This document shows positions 43,178 through 51,326 of a DNA stretch of 64,000 nucleotides, piece after piece. The notes beneath the pieces were generated by a model, which made no database searches, had not been told where the DNA came from, and saw only the letters and a program-made list of their open reading frames with translations. The position numbers and the translations under genes are program-made. Origin of the DNA: Flavobacterium sp. 20NA77.7 (lineage in GTDB: Bacteria > Bacteroidota > Bacteroidia > Flavobacteriales > Flavobacteriaceae); assembly GCF_031326205.1 (NCBI RefSeq), contig NZ_CP133721.1, positions 868,001 through 932,000 of the forward strand, written 5' to 3'. Position 1 is the first letter of the stretch, and the number at the start of each line of letters is the position of its first letter.

Positions 43178-43825
43178 ATGAAACAATTTTTAAAAATGAG
43201 TGTGCTAGCGCTTTGCTTAGTTGTTAGTGCACAAGCTCAAGAGAAAAATAAAGCTAAAGCCTTATTAGACCAGATGGTTGCTAAAACGAAATCCTATAAA
43301 AATGTAGTGATTGATTTTAAATATTCCATTTACAACGCTAAAGAAAAGATAAATCAAGAAAGTAAAGGAAATGTAGCGATGGAAGGCAACAAATATGTGT
43401 TAAATTTTATGGGTGTGACCAAACTATTTGACGGAAAAAAAGTATATACCATTGTTCCAGAAGATGAAGAGGTAACCATTTCAAATCACGATGATAGTGA
43501 CGCCAATTCAGTAACACCACAAAAAATATTTTCGTTCTTTCAAAAAGGATTCAAATACACGATGGATATTACACAAAAGGTTGGAGGTAAAACCATTCAA
43601 TATGTGAAACTTACGCCGACTAGTGGTAAAGACCAACGCAAAGAAATTTTAGTTGGTATTGATACCAAAACAAAACACATTTACACCCTTATAGAAACAG
43701 GAAAAAATGGCACAAAGACTACACTTACTGTAAACACCTTTAAGTTTAATCAGCCGCTGTCTAAAACGCATTTTACGTTTGTACAAAGTAAGTATCCTAA
43801 TTATTACATTAATAAAGCTGATTAG
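43178..43825 (+). CDS. LolA-like outer-membrane lipoprotein carrier
   Basis: 215 residues. Signal peptide 'KQFLKMSVLALCLVVSAQAQ' then the open beta-barrel fold of LolA: 'VIDFKYSIYNAKEKINQESK', 'GNKYVLNFMGVTKLFDGKKV', 'PQKIFSFFQKGFKYTMDI'. It should carry lipoproteins across the periplasm to the outer membrane; no LolB is usual in Bacteroidota. It starts nine bases after ftsK and five before the permease gene. The LptF/G neighbour supports an envelope-transport set. Confidence 0.85.
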   Translation: MKQFLKMSVLALCLVVSAQAQEKNKAKALLDQMVAKTKSYKNVVIDFKYSIYNAKEKINQESKGNVAMEGNKYVLNFMGVTKLFDGKKVYTIVPEDEEVTISNHDDSDANSVTPQKIFSFFQKGFKYTMDITQKVGGKTIQYVKLTPTSGKDQRKEILVGIDTKTKHIYTLIETGKNGTKTTLTVNTFKFNQPLSKTHFTFVQSKYPNYYINKAD

Positions 43826-43830
43826 TACGC

Positions 43831-45300
43831 GTGAAAATATTAGATAGATATATTTTAAAATCCTTCTTGATGACTTTTGCTTCGGTGTTTGTCATCTTGT
43901 TTTTTATTTTCATTTTACAAAGTATTTGGCTTTTCATTGCCGAATTAGCAGGTAAAGATTTAGATTTTATTACCATTGTTAAATTCGTGTTGTATTTCTG
44001 TCCAACGATGGTACCTTTGGTTCTGCCGCTTTCCATATTATTGGCTTCTATCATGACCTTCGGTAGTATGGCCGAAAATTATGAATTTGCAGCGATGAAA
44101 TCGGGTGGAATTTCACTAAAACGTGCTATGCGTGTATTGGTTTATTGCACTACTGTAATGAGTATTATTGCTTTTTTATTTGCCAATAATATTATTCCAG
44201 AGGCGCAATACCGTTTTATTAATTTGCGCAAAACTATTTTGCAAACGTCACCCGCTATGGCCATAGGAGAGGGGCAATTTAATAAAATAGGAAATACCTT
44301 TAATATTAAGGTAGAAAAGAAAACAGGGGAGAATGGCGAATTTCTAGAAGATGTTACCCTTCACGTAAAGAAGAAAGACTATGCGCCTGTAACGACAGTT
44401 ATTAAAGCTAAAAAAGGCGTATTGAAAAGTGATAAATCCACCAATTTATTGCAATTAGATTTGTTTGAGGGGTATTATTATGAGGATATTCCTTCGCAAA
44501 AATATGAAGACAGAGAGCGTTTTCCGTTTGCCAAAAGTAGTTTTAAAAAATACACCATCAATATTGATTTGGCCACTTTAAATGGAACTTCGCAAGACGG
44601 TGGTGAAATCGTGAATGCGCACAACATGCTTTCTATGCGTGAGTTGAAATACACCATTGATTCTTTGCAAACCAATTACAATAAAGACGTAGTTTCATAT
44701 AGTGAAAACTTAGACCAAAAGTCTATGCCCTACATGAGTTATGTTCCTGCAGAGGCATTTCCTGCACCAGTGAAGAAAGAAAATGTGTTTGATAAAGACT
44801 TGCTTTCTGTGTTTCCTCCAGATCGTCAGGCAACGATTAGAGAACAAGCTAAAGGATTGGTGGGAAATAACATCTTTTCGCTTGACGGGTATCAATTTGA
44901 TTTAACCGTTAAAAAGAATAACCTTAACGATTATTGGGTCTCTTTTTATGAGAAATTAGTAGTAGCATATGCTTGTTTACTTATGTTTTTTATAGGTGCC
45001 CCACTTGGTGCTATTATCAGAAAAGGGGGGTTAGGTCTACCTATAGTATTTGCCATTATTATTTTCATAACATTTAATTTTGCCAATACATTTGGGAAAA
45101 AGTTAGCTGGACAAGATGCTATGCATCCATTGATAGGTGCTGCTGCAGGGGCAATAATTTTAACTCCTTTAGCCATATTTTTAACCTACAGAGCCACAAA
45201 TGACATAGGCGTAATGATGAGTTTTGACGGCATTACCCGACCGTTTAAATACGTGTATAACAAACTAACAAACAACAACACACAAGAAGATGAACACTAA
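43831..45300 (+). CDS. LptF/LptG-family permease
   Basis: 489 residues, starting at GTG. Three N-terminal helices ('ILDRYILKSFLMTFASVFVI', 'VPLVLPLSILLASIMTFGS'), a large periplasmic beta-jellyroll-like domain (about 130-370) and three C-terminal helices ('ACLLMFFIGAPLGAIIRKGG', 'LPIVFAIIIFITFNFANTFG'). This is the architecture of YjgP/YjgQ permeases that lift lipopolysaccharide with LptBC. F and G cannot be told apart; a single such gene next to LolA is usual here. Its end overlaps the ribB start by 11 bases, so translation is coupled. Confidence 0.9.
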   Translation: MKILDRYILKSFLMTFASVFVILFFIFILQSIWLFIAELAGKDLDFITIVKFVLYFCPTMVPLVLPLSILLASIMTFGSMAENYEFAAMKSGGISLKRAMRVLVYCTTVMSIIAFLFANNIIPEAQYRFINLRKTILQTSPAMAIGEGQFNKIGNTFNIKVEKKTGENGEFLEDVTLHVKKKDYAPVTTVIKAKKGVLKSDKSTNLLQLDLFEGYYYEDIPSQKYEDRERFPFAKSSFKKYTINIDLATLNGTSQDGGEIVNAHNMLSMRELKYTIDSLQTNYNKDVVSYSENLDQKSMPYMSYVPAEAFPAPVKKENVFDKDLLSVFPPDRQATIREQAKGLVGNNIFSLDGYQFDLTVKKNNLNDYWVSFYEKLVVAYACLLMFFIGAPLGAIIRKGGLGLPIVFAIIIFITFNFANTFGKKLAGQDAMHPLIGAAAGAIILTPLAIFLTYRATNDIGVMMSFDGITRPFKYVYNKLTNNNTQEDEH

Positions 45301-46420
45301 GGTAGTTTTGAACACTATAGAAGAGGCGATAGAAGACATTCGTCAAGGGAAAGTGATTATAGTGGTAGATGATGAAGACCGGGAGAATGAAGGTGATTTT
45401 TTAGCTGCTGCTGATAAGGTAACGCCTGAAATGATTAATTTTATGGCTACTCATGGCAAGGGGCTTATTTGTGTCCCGTTGACCGAATCGAGATGTAAGG
45501 AGTTAGAACTGCACACGATGGTATCTAACAATACTGATAATATGGAAACGGCATTTACGGTTTCTGTAGATTTAAAAGGCAATGGAGTTACTACCGGTAT
45601 TTCGGCTTCTGATAGAGCGAAGACCGTAGCTGCTTTAGTAGATCCTGAAACCAAACCGTATGAGCTGGGACGTCCTGGGCATATTTTTCCTTTGATTGCA
45701 AAACAAGGGGGAGTATTGCGTCGTACTGGGCATACCGAAGCGGCGATTGATTTTGCTCGCTTGGCTGGTTTTTCTCCTGCTGGGGTGATTTGCGAAATTA
45801 TGAATGAAGATGGAACGATGGCGCGTTTGCCAGAGTTGGCTGAGGTGGCTAAAAAGTTTGATTTGAAATTGGTTTCTATTGAAGATTTGGTGGCTTACCG
45901 CATGCAGCACGACAGTTTGATTAAGAAGAAAGAAGATTTTGAATTGACAACCCGTTTTGGAACGTTTAGGTTGCGTGCGTATTTACAAGTGACCAATAAA
46001 CAGGTTCATATAGCGCTGACCAAAGGCAGCTGGAGTAAAGGTGAAGAAGTGGTAACGCGTATCAATTCTACGCAGATTACTAATGATATATTGGGTAATT
46101 TGCTTGACAATACCAATAAAAAAGTTGCTGCTGTATTTAAAAAGATAGCAGATTTAGACAAGGCTGCGGTTATTTTTATCAATCAAGAAATGCAATCTAC
46201 GGAATTGTTAGATCGTTTAGCGGCCTTGCGTAGCGCACAAGAGGAGGGAACGCAAGAAGTGCCAAAGATTAAGATAGACAGTAAAGATTTTGGTATAGGT
46301 GCCCAAATTTTACACGATATAGACATTACGAAGATCAAATTAATGACTAATACCTTTCAGGCAAAGCGTGTGGGTATGATAGGGTATGGGCTTGAAATTA
46401 CCGATTATATCCAATTCTAG
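45290..46420 (+). CDS. ribB: 3,4-dihydroxy-2-butanone-4-phosphate synthase with degenerate GTP cyclohydrolase II-like domain
   Basis: 376 residues. The RibB half (1-205) is complete: 'VIIVVDDEDRENEGDFLAAA' with the metal-binding D-E-D-R-E-N-E-G, 'ATHGKGLICVPLTESR', 'GRPGHIFPLIAKQGGVLRRT' and 'GHTEAAIDFARLAG'. It makes the four-carbon piece of riboflavin from ribulose 5-phosphate. The second half resembles RibA ('FRLRAYLQVTNKQVHIALTK') but lacks the three zinc cysteines of the S-x-C-L-T-G-D...R-C-D-C-G region; here one reads 'RINSTQITNDILGNLLDN'. GTP cyclohydrolase activity is therefore unlikely and a separate ribA is expected elsewhere. Confidence 0.93.
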   Translation: MNTKVVLNTIEEAIEDIRQGKVIIVVDDEDRENEGDFLAAADKVTPEMINFMATHGKGLICVPLTESRCKELELHTMVSNNTDNMETAFTVSVDLKGNGVTTGISASDRAKTVAALVDPETKPYELGRPGHIFPLIAKQGGVLRRTGHTEAAIDFARLAGFSPAGVICEIMNEDGTMARLPELAEVAKKFDLKLVSIEDLVAYRMQHDSLIKKKEDFELTTRFGTFRLRAYLQVTNKQVHIALTKGSWSKGEEVVTRINSTQITNDILGNLLDNTNKKVAAVFKKIADLDKAAVIFINQEMQSTELLDRLAALRSAQEEGTQEVPKIKIDSKDFGIGAQILHDIDITKIKLMTNTFQAKRVGMIGYGLEITDYIQF

Positions 46421-46538
46421 GAGCGTAGGCCGTGTGGGTTTAGAAAAAAAATAAGGGCATCAGTATTTGATTTTCAAAACATTAAAAAAAAGTTCTGTTT
46501 TTTTTAAGTAAAATGTTTTTTAATATCAAAAAGCTTTC

Positions 46539-46546
46539 TATATTTG
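46539..46546 (+). promoter_or_regulatory. -7 promoter element of the tRNA-Ser gene
   Basis: TATATTTG is a perfect TAnnTTTG element, 33 bases before the mature tRNA 5' end. A -33 TTTG is not clear. Confidence 0.6.
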
Positions 46547-46579
46547 CACTCGCATTACGCAAGTAGTGCCCGACTTATT

Positions 46580-46664
46580 GGAGAAATGGCAGAGTGGTCG
46601 AATGCGGCAGTCTTGAAAACTGTTGACTGTAACAGGTCCGGGGGTTCGAATCCCTCTTTCTCCG
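46580..46664 (+). tRNA. tRNA-Ser (anticodon UGA)
   Basis: 85 bases, class II. Acceptor stem GGAGAAA/TTTCTCC (46580-46586 with 46657-46663) and discriminator G at 46664. Anticodon TGA at 46614-46616 in a CTTGAAA loop, a long variable arm, and the T-loop GGTTCGAATCC. CCA is not encoded. It has its own promoter element and terminator, so it is a monocistronic unit. Confidence 0.96.
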
Positions 46665-46672
46665 CAACAAAA

Positions 46673-46699
46673 CCCGAAACGATTGTTTCGGGTTTTTTT
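46673..46699 (+). terminator. Rho-independent terminator of the tRNA gene
   Basis: Perfect 8-bp arms CCCGAAAC and GTTTCGGG around GATT, followed by seven T. Confidence 0.95.
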
Positions 46700-46701
46700 A
46701 T

Positions 46702-46957
46702 TTTCAAAAACGTCAAAAGTTTGCTTTTGTAAGTGTATTGAAAATAAAAAAATAAAAGACGGTTTAGCCGTCGTTTAGGTTTTATTGCATGGCTCACCTC
46801 TCTGAAAACAACGCAGTTAATCCCATCTATTTCAAAAACGTCAAAAGTTTGCTTTTGTAAGTGTATTGAAAATAAAAAAATAAAAGACAGTTTAGCCGTC
46901 GTTTAGGTTATGTTACAAGGCTCACCTATCTGGGAACAACGGAGTTGATTCTGTAAA
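46702..46957. repeat. 128-bp tandem duplication (two copies)
   Basis: Copy 1 starts at 46702 and copy 2 at 46830; both begin TTTCAAAAACGTCAAAAGTT. The first 80 bases are almost identical (GACGGTTTAG versus GACAGTTTAG), while the last 40 have drifted (CACCTCTCTGAAAACAACG versus CACCTATCTGGGAACAACG). Each holds the small hairpin GACGG-tttag-CCGTC (imperfect in copy 2). It contains no gene. Confidence 0.92.
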
Positions 46958-47151
46958 GTGATACTGTATCACTTTGAAATACGAAAAATTTTACAGCGAT
47001 AAGGTAACACTCTTTCTATGGAAGTATATTAGCAAACTTTTTAGTATTTTTTGCTTACCGAGAATTTTTCAAATAGACTTGTATTTTTTGATTTCTTAAT
47101 TAGAGTGTATCTAAATTGCACATATTCATGTGTAATATTTTAATCAAACAA
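46958..47151. other. Non-coding gap after the duplication
   Basis: AT-rich, no open frame and no recognised element up to the promoter of the T9SS gene. Confidence 0.6.
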
Positions 47152-47181
47152 TTGTTAATTACGTTAATTAAAGTAGATTTG
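47152..47181 (+). promoter_or_regulatory. Promoter of the T9SS cargo gene
   Basis: TTG (47152-47154), 19 bases, then TAGATTTG (47174-47181), an exact TAnnTTTG. The ATG is 13 bases further on, giving a very short leader. Confidence 0.6.
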
Positions 47182-47194
47182 CAAAATTTTAATT

Positions 47195-49114
47195 ATGAAA
47201 TCTATACTATTCTTTCTAGTCACTTTATTGTCTAATATCTCTTTTGCACAATTAAAAATTTCTAGTGGTACACAATTTACTTTAGTTGATGGAGGTGTTT
47301 TAACGGTTAATGAACCTTTGGTAAACAATGGAACTATGTCATTAAATTCAGGAAGGCTTTTGGTTTCTTCTAATTTCACTAATCAAGGAACTTTACAAGC
47401 TACTAATTCAACAATTGAAATAATTGGTGGAAATATTCAAAGTTTTACATTTCAAAATAATGACATTGTTAAAAGATTAGAATTGAATAAAACAAACAAT
47501 ACAGCCACAGTTTCAGGAGGAGTATTAACAATTACTGATAGATTTAAATCTATTTCAGGTACTTTGGATGCAGCTGAAAAAATGATTCTTAAAAGTACAA
47601 GTACTAAAACAGCAATTGTTGAGCAATCATCAGGAGGAACAGTAAATAATATTGTTGTTGAGCGCTATATTCCTGCTAAAAGAGCATACAGAATTTTAAG
47701 TTCTCCAGTTACATCTACAACTTCCATTCTTTACAATTGGCAAGAAAATCAAAATAATACAAGTTCATTATATGCAAATAATTCAAATATAGTGGCTGGA
47801 TTTGGTACACATATTACAGGTTCTACTACAGGTGCTAATGGTTTTGATGCCACGCAATCTGGAAATCCATCGTTGTTTTTATATAATAATACATCTCAAA
47901 ATTGGAATTCAATACCAAATACTGCTTCTACTACACTTACAGCGGGTAGTGCTTATAGATTAATGGTCAGAGGAGATCGTTCTATAGACATGAATACCAA
48001 TACACCTAATCCTACACCTACTGTTTTAAGATCTAGAGGAACATTACAAATAGGAAATTATACCGCAACTAGCTTAAATACTTTAGCAGATACATTTAAT
48101 TTAATTGGTAATCCTTATCAAAGTGCGGTAGATATAAAAGCAGTTTTACTTAATAGCACAAATGTAAATCCTAATTTTTATTATGTTTGGGATCCTAAAA
48201 TTGGAGGAACAAATGGTAGAGGTGGTTATGTTACATATTCTTTTTTAACGAATACAAATAACGTTAATGGTTCGGCAGTAGATGCATACTTGCAACCTAT
48301 GCAAGCATGTTTTGTTAAGACATTATCAAATGGTGCTGCAAGCGTTAATTTTCAAGAAAGCAATAAGTATTTACCAACTAATGAAAATATATATAGAACG
48401 TCTAATTCTACCCTTCCTATTTTACATTTAAATTTATTTAATGCAATTGTTACTTCACCAGATGAAACAGCTCTTGACGGGATTATGCTTCTATTTGGGA
48501 ATCAATTTTCAAATGAGTTAGATGCTAATGATGCAGGAAAGCTAATGAATTTAGATGAAAATTTTTCAGTTTTAGTGTCAAATTCAAAATGCAGTATTGC
48601 CTCTTTTGATATGCCTAATCTATATACGGTTTATCCGTTAAATCTAAGTAATTACAGAGGTCAGAACTATGTTTTTAAAGCAAAATTAGAAAATTATCAT
48701 GGACTAACGCCTTATTTATATGATCAGTATTTAGGAACATATACGCAACTTGAAAATAATACGACTTATTCTTTTAATATTGATTCTAATCAAATTGCTT
48801 CAACTGATGCCTCAAGATTTAAACTCGTTTTTCAATCTAATATTACAGTTAATAATAATTTAGAAAACTTAGTAAATATTTATCCTAATCCTTCAAATAC
48901 AGGATCATTTGTTTGTAGTTTTGATTCACAATTGAAAAATGTTAAGATTGAAGTGTTTAATCAATTAGGTCAAAAAATAGAACTAAACCAAACTAAAACA
49001 ATAACAAATCAAATTGAATGTATGCTAACCAACTCTATACAAAGAGGAATTTATCATGTAAAAATTTCAAGTGATACTGGTGCAACAATAGTAAAAAAAT
49101 GGATAGTAAATTAA
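47195..49114 (+). CDS. T9SS type A sorting-domain surface protein
   Basis: 639 residues. Signal peptide 'KSILFFLVTLLSNISFAQ'. A repetitive beta-helix-like N-terminus ('GGVLTVNEPLVNNGTMSLN', 'SGRLLVSSNFTNQGTLQATN') is followed by a large beta-rich region with 'YIPAKRAYRILSSPVTS', typical of flavobacterial surface proteins. The C-terminal 75 residues are a type A sorting signal: 'NLVNIYPNPSNTGSFVCSF' opens it and 'ATIVKKWIVN' closes it. It would be exported by the type IX machinery and anchored outside. Two small secreted-protein genes follow on the same strand, 23 and 14 bases apart. Confidence 0.92.
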   Translation: MKSILFFLVTLLSNISFAQLKISSGTQFTLVDGGVLTVNEPLVNNGTMSLNSGRLLVSSNFTNQGTLQATNSTIEIIGGNIQSFTFQNNDIVKRLELNKTNNTATVSGGVLTITDRFKSISGTLDAAEKMILKSTSTKTAIVEQSSGGTVNNIVVERYIPAKRAYRILSSPVTSTTSILYNWQENQNNTSSLYANNSNIVAGFGTHITGSTTGANGFDATQSGNPSLFLYNNTSQNWNSIPNTASTTLTAGSAYRLMVRGDRSIDMNTNTPNPTPTVLRSRGTLQIGNYTATSLNTLADTFNLIGNPYQSAVDIKAVLLNSTNVNPNFYYVWDPKIGGTNGRGGYVTYSFLTNTNNVNGSAVDAYLQPMQACFVKTLSNGAASVNFQESNKYLPTNENIYRTSNSTLPILHLNLFNAIVTSPDETALDGIMLLFGNQFSNELDANDAGKLMNLDENFSVLVSNSKCSIASFDMPNLYTVYPLNLSNYRGQNYVFKAKLENYHGLTPYLYDQYLGTYTQLENNTTYSFNIDSNQIASTDASRFKLVFQSNITVNNNLENLVNIYPNPSNTGSFVCSFDSQLKNVKIEVFNQLGQKIELNQTKTITNQIECMLTNSIQRGIYHVKISSDTGATIVKKWIVN

Positions 49115-49137
49115 ATATTAATATTAAATACAATAAG

Positions 49138-49977
49138 ATGAAAAAAATTTCTATAGTCACGTTATTATGTTCAGCTGCAATTTTTGCTCAAGTAGGTGTG
49201 GGAACCAATACCCCTAATGCTTCGGCTATGCTAGATGTTACCTCAACAAGTAAAGGTTTTTTACAACCTAGAGTTGCTTTGACAGGTACTTCAGATGCAA
49301 CTACAATTGCGTCTCCAGCTGCTGGATTAATGATATATAATACGGCAACTGCCGGATCAGGTGCAACTGCTGTTACACCAGGAGTTTATTATTATAGTGG
49401 ATCTGCTTGGCAACGAGTAACTAATCAAGCTGAATTGGCTGCAGCTACTGCTTCTACTACTACATTTGTAAATGGCAATTTAGGTACACCTTTTATGGGT
49501 GGTGCTCAATGGATTGCACCAGGATCTACTTCTTCAAAAACTTGTAATGCAACTATAACATTACCTCCTGGAAAGTGGGAAGTAAAAATGAATATTACTT
49601 GTAAAATGACTCAATATGATACTAATTGGGGAATACCTATGAATTTGTCAATGTCTTACTGGTTGCAAGATAGTAATACCCCTGATCCATTAAATTATTC
49701 ACAACCATGTAATCCAACATTAATAACTTCTGATGTACTTTTTTCTGGAGCAGGTATGATAACTAAACCAATCGCGGGAACAGGTTCATTAGGTAGTGAG
49801 CATGAAGGTTCTTTTTTTATAAATAATACTTCTTCGGGAAATAAAACATATTATTTATTTTTTCATGAATCAGGTATCGCAGATACGGAAAATTTCAACG
49901 GATTTGAACCTTTTTATGCTCAGTTAGGTGGTACAACATGGAAATCTAATCGCTTTTACGCTACAAAAATCAACTAA
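49138..49977 (+). CDS. Secreted surface protein with Bacteroidota 'VGVGTNTP' N-terminus
   Basis: 279 residues from the ATG at 49138; the frame extends to 49099 inside the previous gene's end but the signal peptide 'KKISIVTLLCSAAIFAQ' begins here. The mature start 'VGVGTNTPNASAMLDVTSTS' is a hallmark of many Bacteroidota surface proteins that resemble phage tail-fibre ends. The C-terminal half is beta-rich ('TITLPPGKWEVKMNITCKM', 'GNKTYYLFFHESGIADTENF') and may form a trimeric head. No sorting signal of type A is seen. Role probably adhesion or surface coat; unknown. Confidence 0.75.
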   Translation: MKKISIVTLLCSAAIFAQVGVGTNTPNASAMLDVTSTSKGFLQPRVALTGTSDATTIASPAAGLMIYNTATAGSGATAVTPGVYYYSGSAWQRVTNQAELAAATASTTTFVNGNLGTPFMGGAQWIAPGSTSSKTCNATITLPPGKWEVKMNITCKMTQYDTNWGIPMNLSMSYWLQDSNTPDPLNYSQPCNPTLITSDVLFSGAGMITKPIAGTGSLGSEHEGSFFINNTSSGNKTYYLFFHESGIADTENFNGFEPFYAQLGGTTWKSNRFYATKIN

Positions 49978-49991
49978 TTCAATATATGTAG

Positions 49992-50180
49992 ATGAAAATG
50001 AAATGTAAATATTGTCTGGTTGTTTTATTTCTTATGATAAATACGTTTATCTATGCACAAGCACCATATTTTAATGATGATGTTCAAGATGTACCTGTAA
50101 ATCAGTATTTGTATATCTTCCTTATAATAGGGCTTGGATTAGGATATTATTTTCTAAAACGTAAAAAAGCTATTAAATAA
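49992..50180 (+). CDS. Small secreted protein with C-terminal membrane anchor (62 aa)
   Basis: 62 residues: an N-terminal signal ('CKYCLVVLFLMINTFIYAQ'), a mature loop of about 20 residues ('APYFNDDVQDVPVNQ') and a second helix 'YLYIFLIIGLGLGYYFLKRK' ending in basic residues. After processing it would be a tiny single-pass protein with a short periplasmic loop, the layout of sorting-tag-like C-termini (helix then K-R-K-K). Such mini-proteins often end flavobacterial surface operons; their function is unknown. A strong terminator follows 20 bases later. Confidence 0.7.
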   Translation: MKMKCKYCLVVLFLMINTFIYAQAPYFNDDVQDVPVNQYLYIFLIIGLGLGYYFLKRKKAIK

Positions 50181-50199
50181 TAAATTCAAATGAATTCAA

Positions 50200-50227
50200 T
50201 GCCCCAACTATTGGGGCATTTTTTTTT
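50200..50227 (+). terminator. Rho-independent terminator of the surface-protein operon
   Basis: Perfect arms TGCCCCAA and TTGGGGCA around CTA, then eight T. Confidence 0.95.
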
Positions 50228-50472
50228 GATACTTTAAAAATTGATAAAGTAAGGTATAATACACTGTTTAAAACTAAAAAGATTGATAGTCAAATATATA
50301 GATTAAATAATTTGGGTTTTAAATATAAAAACACTGTTAAAAACATTGCCCTAATGTGAATAAGTTTGTCCTTTAACAATTCAAAATTATTATAATCTTT
50401 GCAAAAGCAGTAAGGCATATTTAACGTGTACTTAGCTACAATTTTTATATTAATTTTAATACTTTAAAATTT

Positions 50473-50856
50473 ATGAGTATCAAGTTTAAAGTTCTTCCAA
50501 AGAAGAACCCGCAGGACATTACAGCGCCTGAGAAGTTTTATGCAACTTCGGTGGCAAACGGTGAAACCACTTTAGAGTCGTTAGCGGAAATGATAGCTTA
50601 TCAGTGTACGTTAACCGACACTGATTGTTATGCTGTTTTACGTTCACTAGAACGCAATATGCTGATGGAACTTAGCCAAGGACGTATTGTGAAATTAGGT
50701 CACGTAGGTACGTTTCAAGTAAGCATTAGTGCTGCGGGTCAAAATTTTGAAGAGGATGTTACAGCAACGGACATCAAGAAAAGTCGCATTTTGTTTCGTC
50801 CAGCTAAAAAGCTGAAACAAATGTTAGGTACCTTAAGTTACCAAAAAGCGAACTAG
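50473..50856 (+). CDS. HU-family DNA-binding protein
   Basis: 127 residues, one HU/IHF fold with a Bacteroidota-type N-terminal extension. 'SVANGETTLESLAEMIAYQC' forms the helical dimer part and 'QGRIVKLGHVGTFQVSISAA' the strands that carry the DNA-embracing arm, then 'RILFRPAKKLKQMLGTL'. Such variants are commonly encoded near mobile or defense loci and may compact DNA. The promoter region has a near-consensus TATAATCTTTG at 50391-50401. It precedes a strong terminator and a duplicated stretch. Confidence 0.85.
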   Translation: MSIKFKVLPKKNPQDITAPEKFYATSVANGETTLESLAEMIAYQCTLTDTDCYAVLRSLERNMLMELSQGRIVKLGHVGTFQVSISAAGQNFEEDVTATDIKKSRILFRPAKKLKQMLGTLSYQKAN

Positions 50857-51178
50857 TTACCCGCTATTGAGACTAAGTCTCTTTTGAAAGCCTCGAACGT
50901 TCCCGCGTTCGGGGCTTTTTTTTGCATAAAAAACACTTCCAATTTGACCGGTGCAGTTGAAAAACTCGACCTGACGAATTGAAAAACTCGACCTGACGAA
51001 CTGATTTTTTTGCTTAAAGAAAAAAATGGGAGGAAATGAGTAAAAAAAACGAAAAAAAGAGTACCAAAAACAGCACTATTTTAAACAAAAAAGCATAAAA
51101 AAAGCTCAAAAAAATGGAGCTAGTTACCCGTTTTTGAGCTAAATTTCTTTCGAAAGCCTCGACTAGTTCCCGCTAATC
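50853..51178. repeat. Degenerate duplication of the HU gene end, plus a tandem 22-bp repeat
   Basis: 50853-50911 (CTAGTTACCCG...AAAGCCTCGA...TTCCCG) recurs degenerately at 51120-51178 with the same landmarks. Between them are two direct copies of a 22-base unit beginning TTGAAAAACTCGACCTGACG (50957-50978 and 50979-51000). The whole gap between HU and hsdM (50857-51326) has no gene. Confidence 0.75.
50887..50923 (+). terminator. Rho-independent terminator of the HU gene
   Basis: Thirteen-bp stem AAAGCCtCGAACG/CGTTCGgGGCTTT with one G-U pair, six-base loop, then a run of eight T. Confidence 0.93.
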
Positions 51179-51270
51179 GTATCGAAATGATGGTGTAAAT
51201 ATAGGCGTTTTTCTATTCATACTAAAATAATTTTCTACAAAAAATTGAATTATACACTAAATCATGTGTA

Positions 51271-51301
51271 TTGTAATTGTTGATTTTTTTTAGTAGGTTT
51301 G
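51271..51301 (+). promoter_or_regulatory. Promoter of the hsd-RT operon
   Basis: TTG (51271-51273), 20 bases, then TAGGTTTG (51294-51301), exact TAnnTTTG. The hsdM start is 25 bases further on. Confidence 0.55.
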
Positions 51302-51326
51302 AAACAAATACTTTTTTAAATCCAGC

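Noticed and set aside
46555-46797. Open frame of 80 codons on the minus strand across the tRNA-Ser gene
   Set aside because: It is the antisense of the tRNA and its terminator, a well-known spurious translation; it has no promoter and spans structural RNA.
50957-51000. Direct repeats near hsdM considered as a CRISPR start
   Set aside because: The 22-bp units are adjacent with no spacers, there are only two, and no cas gene is present.
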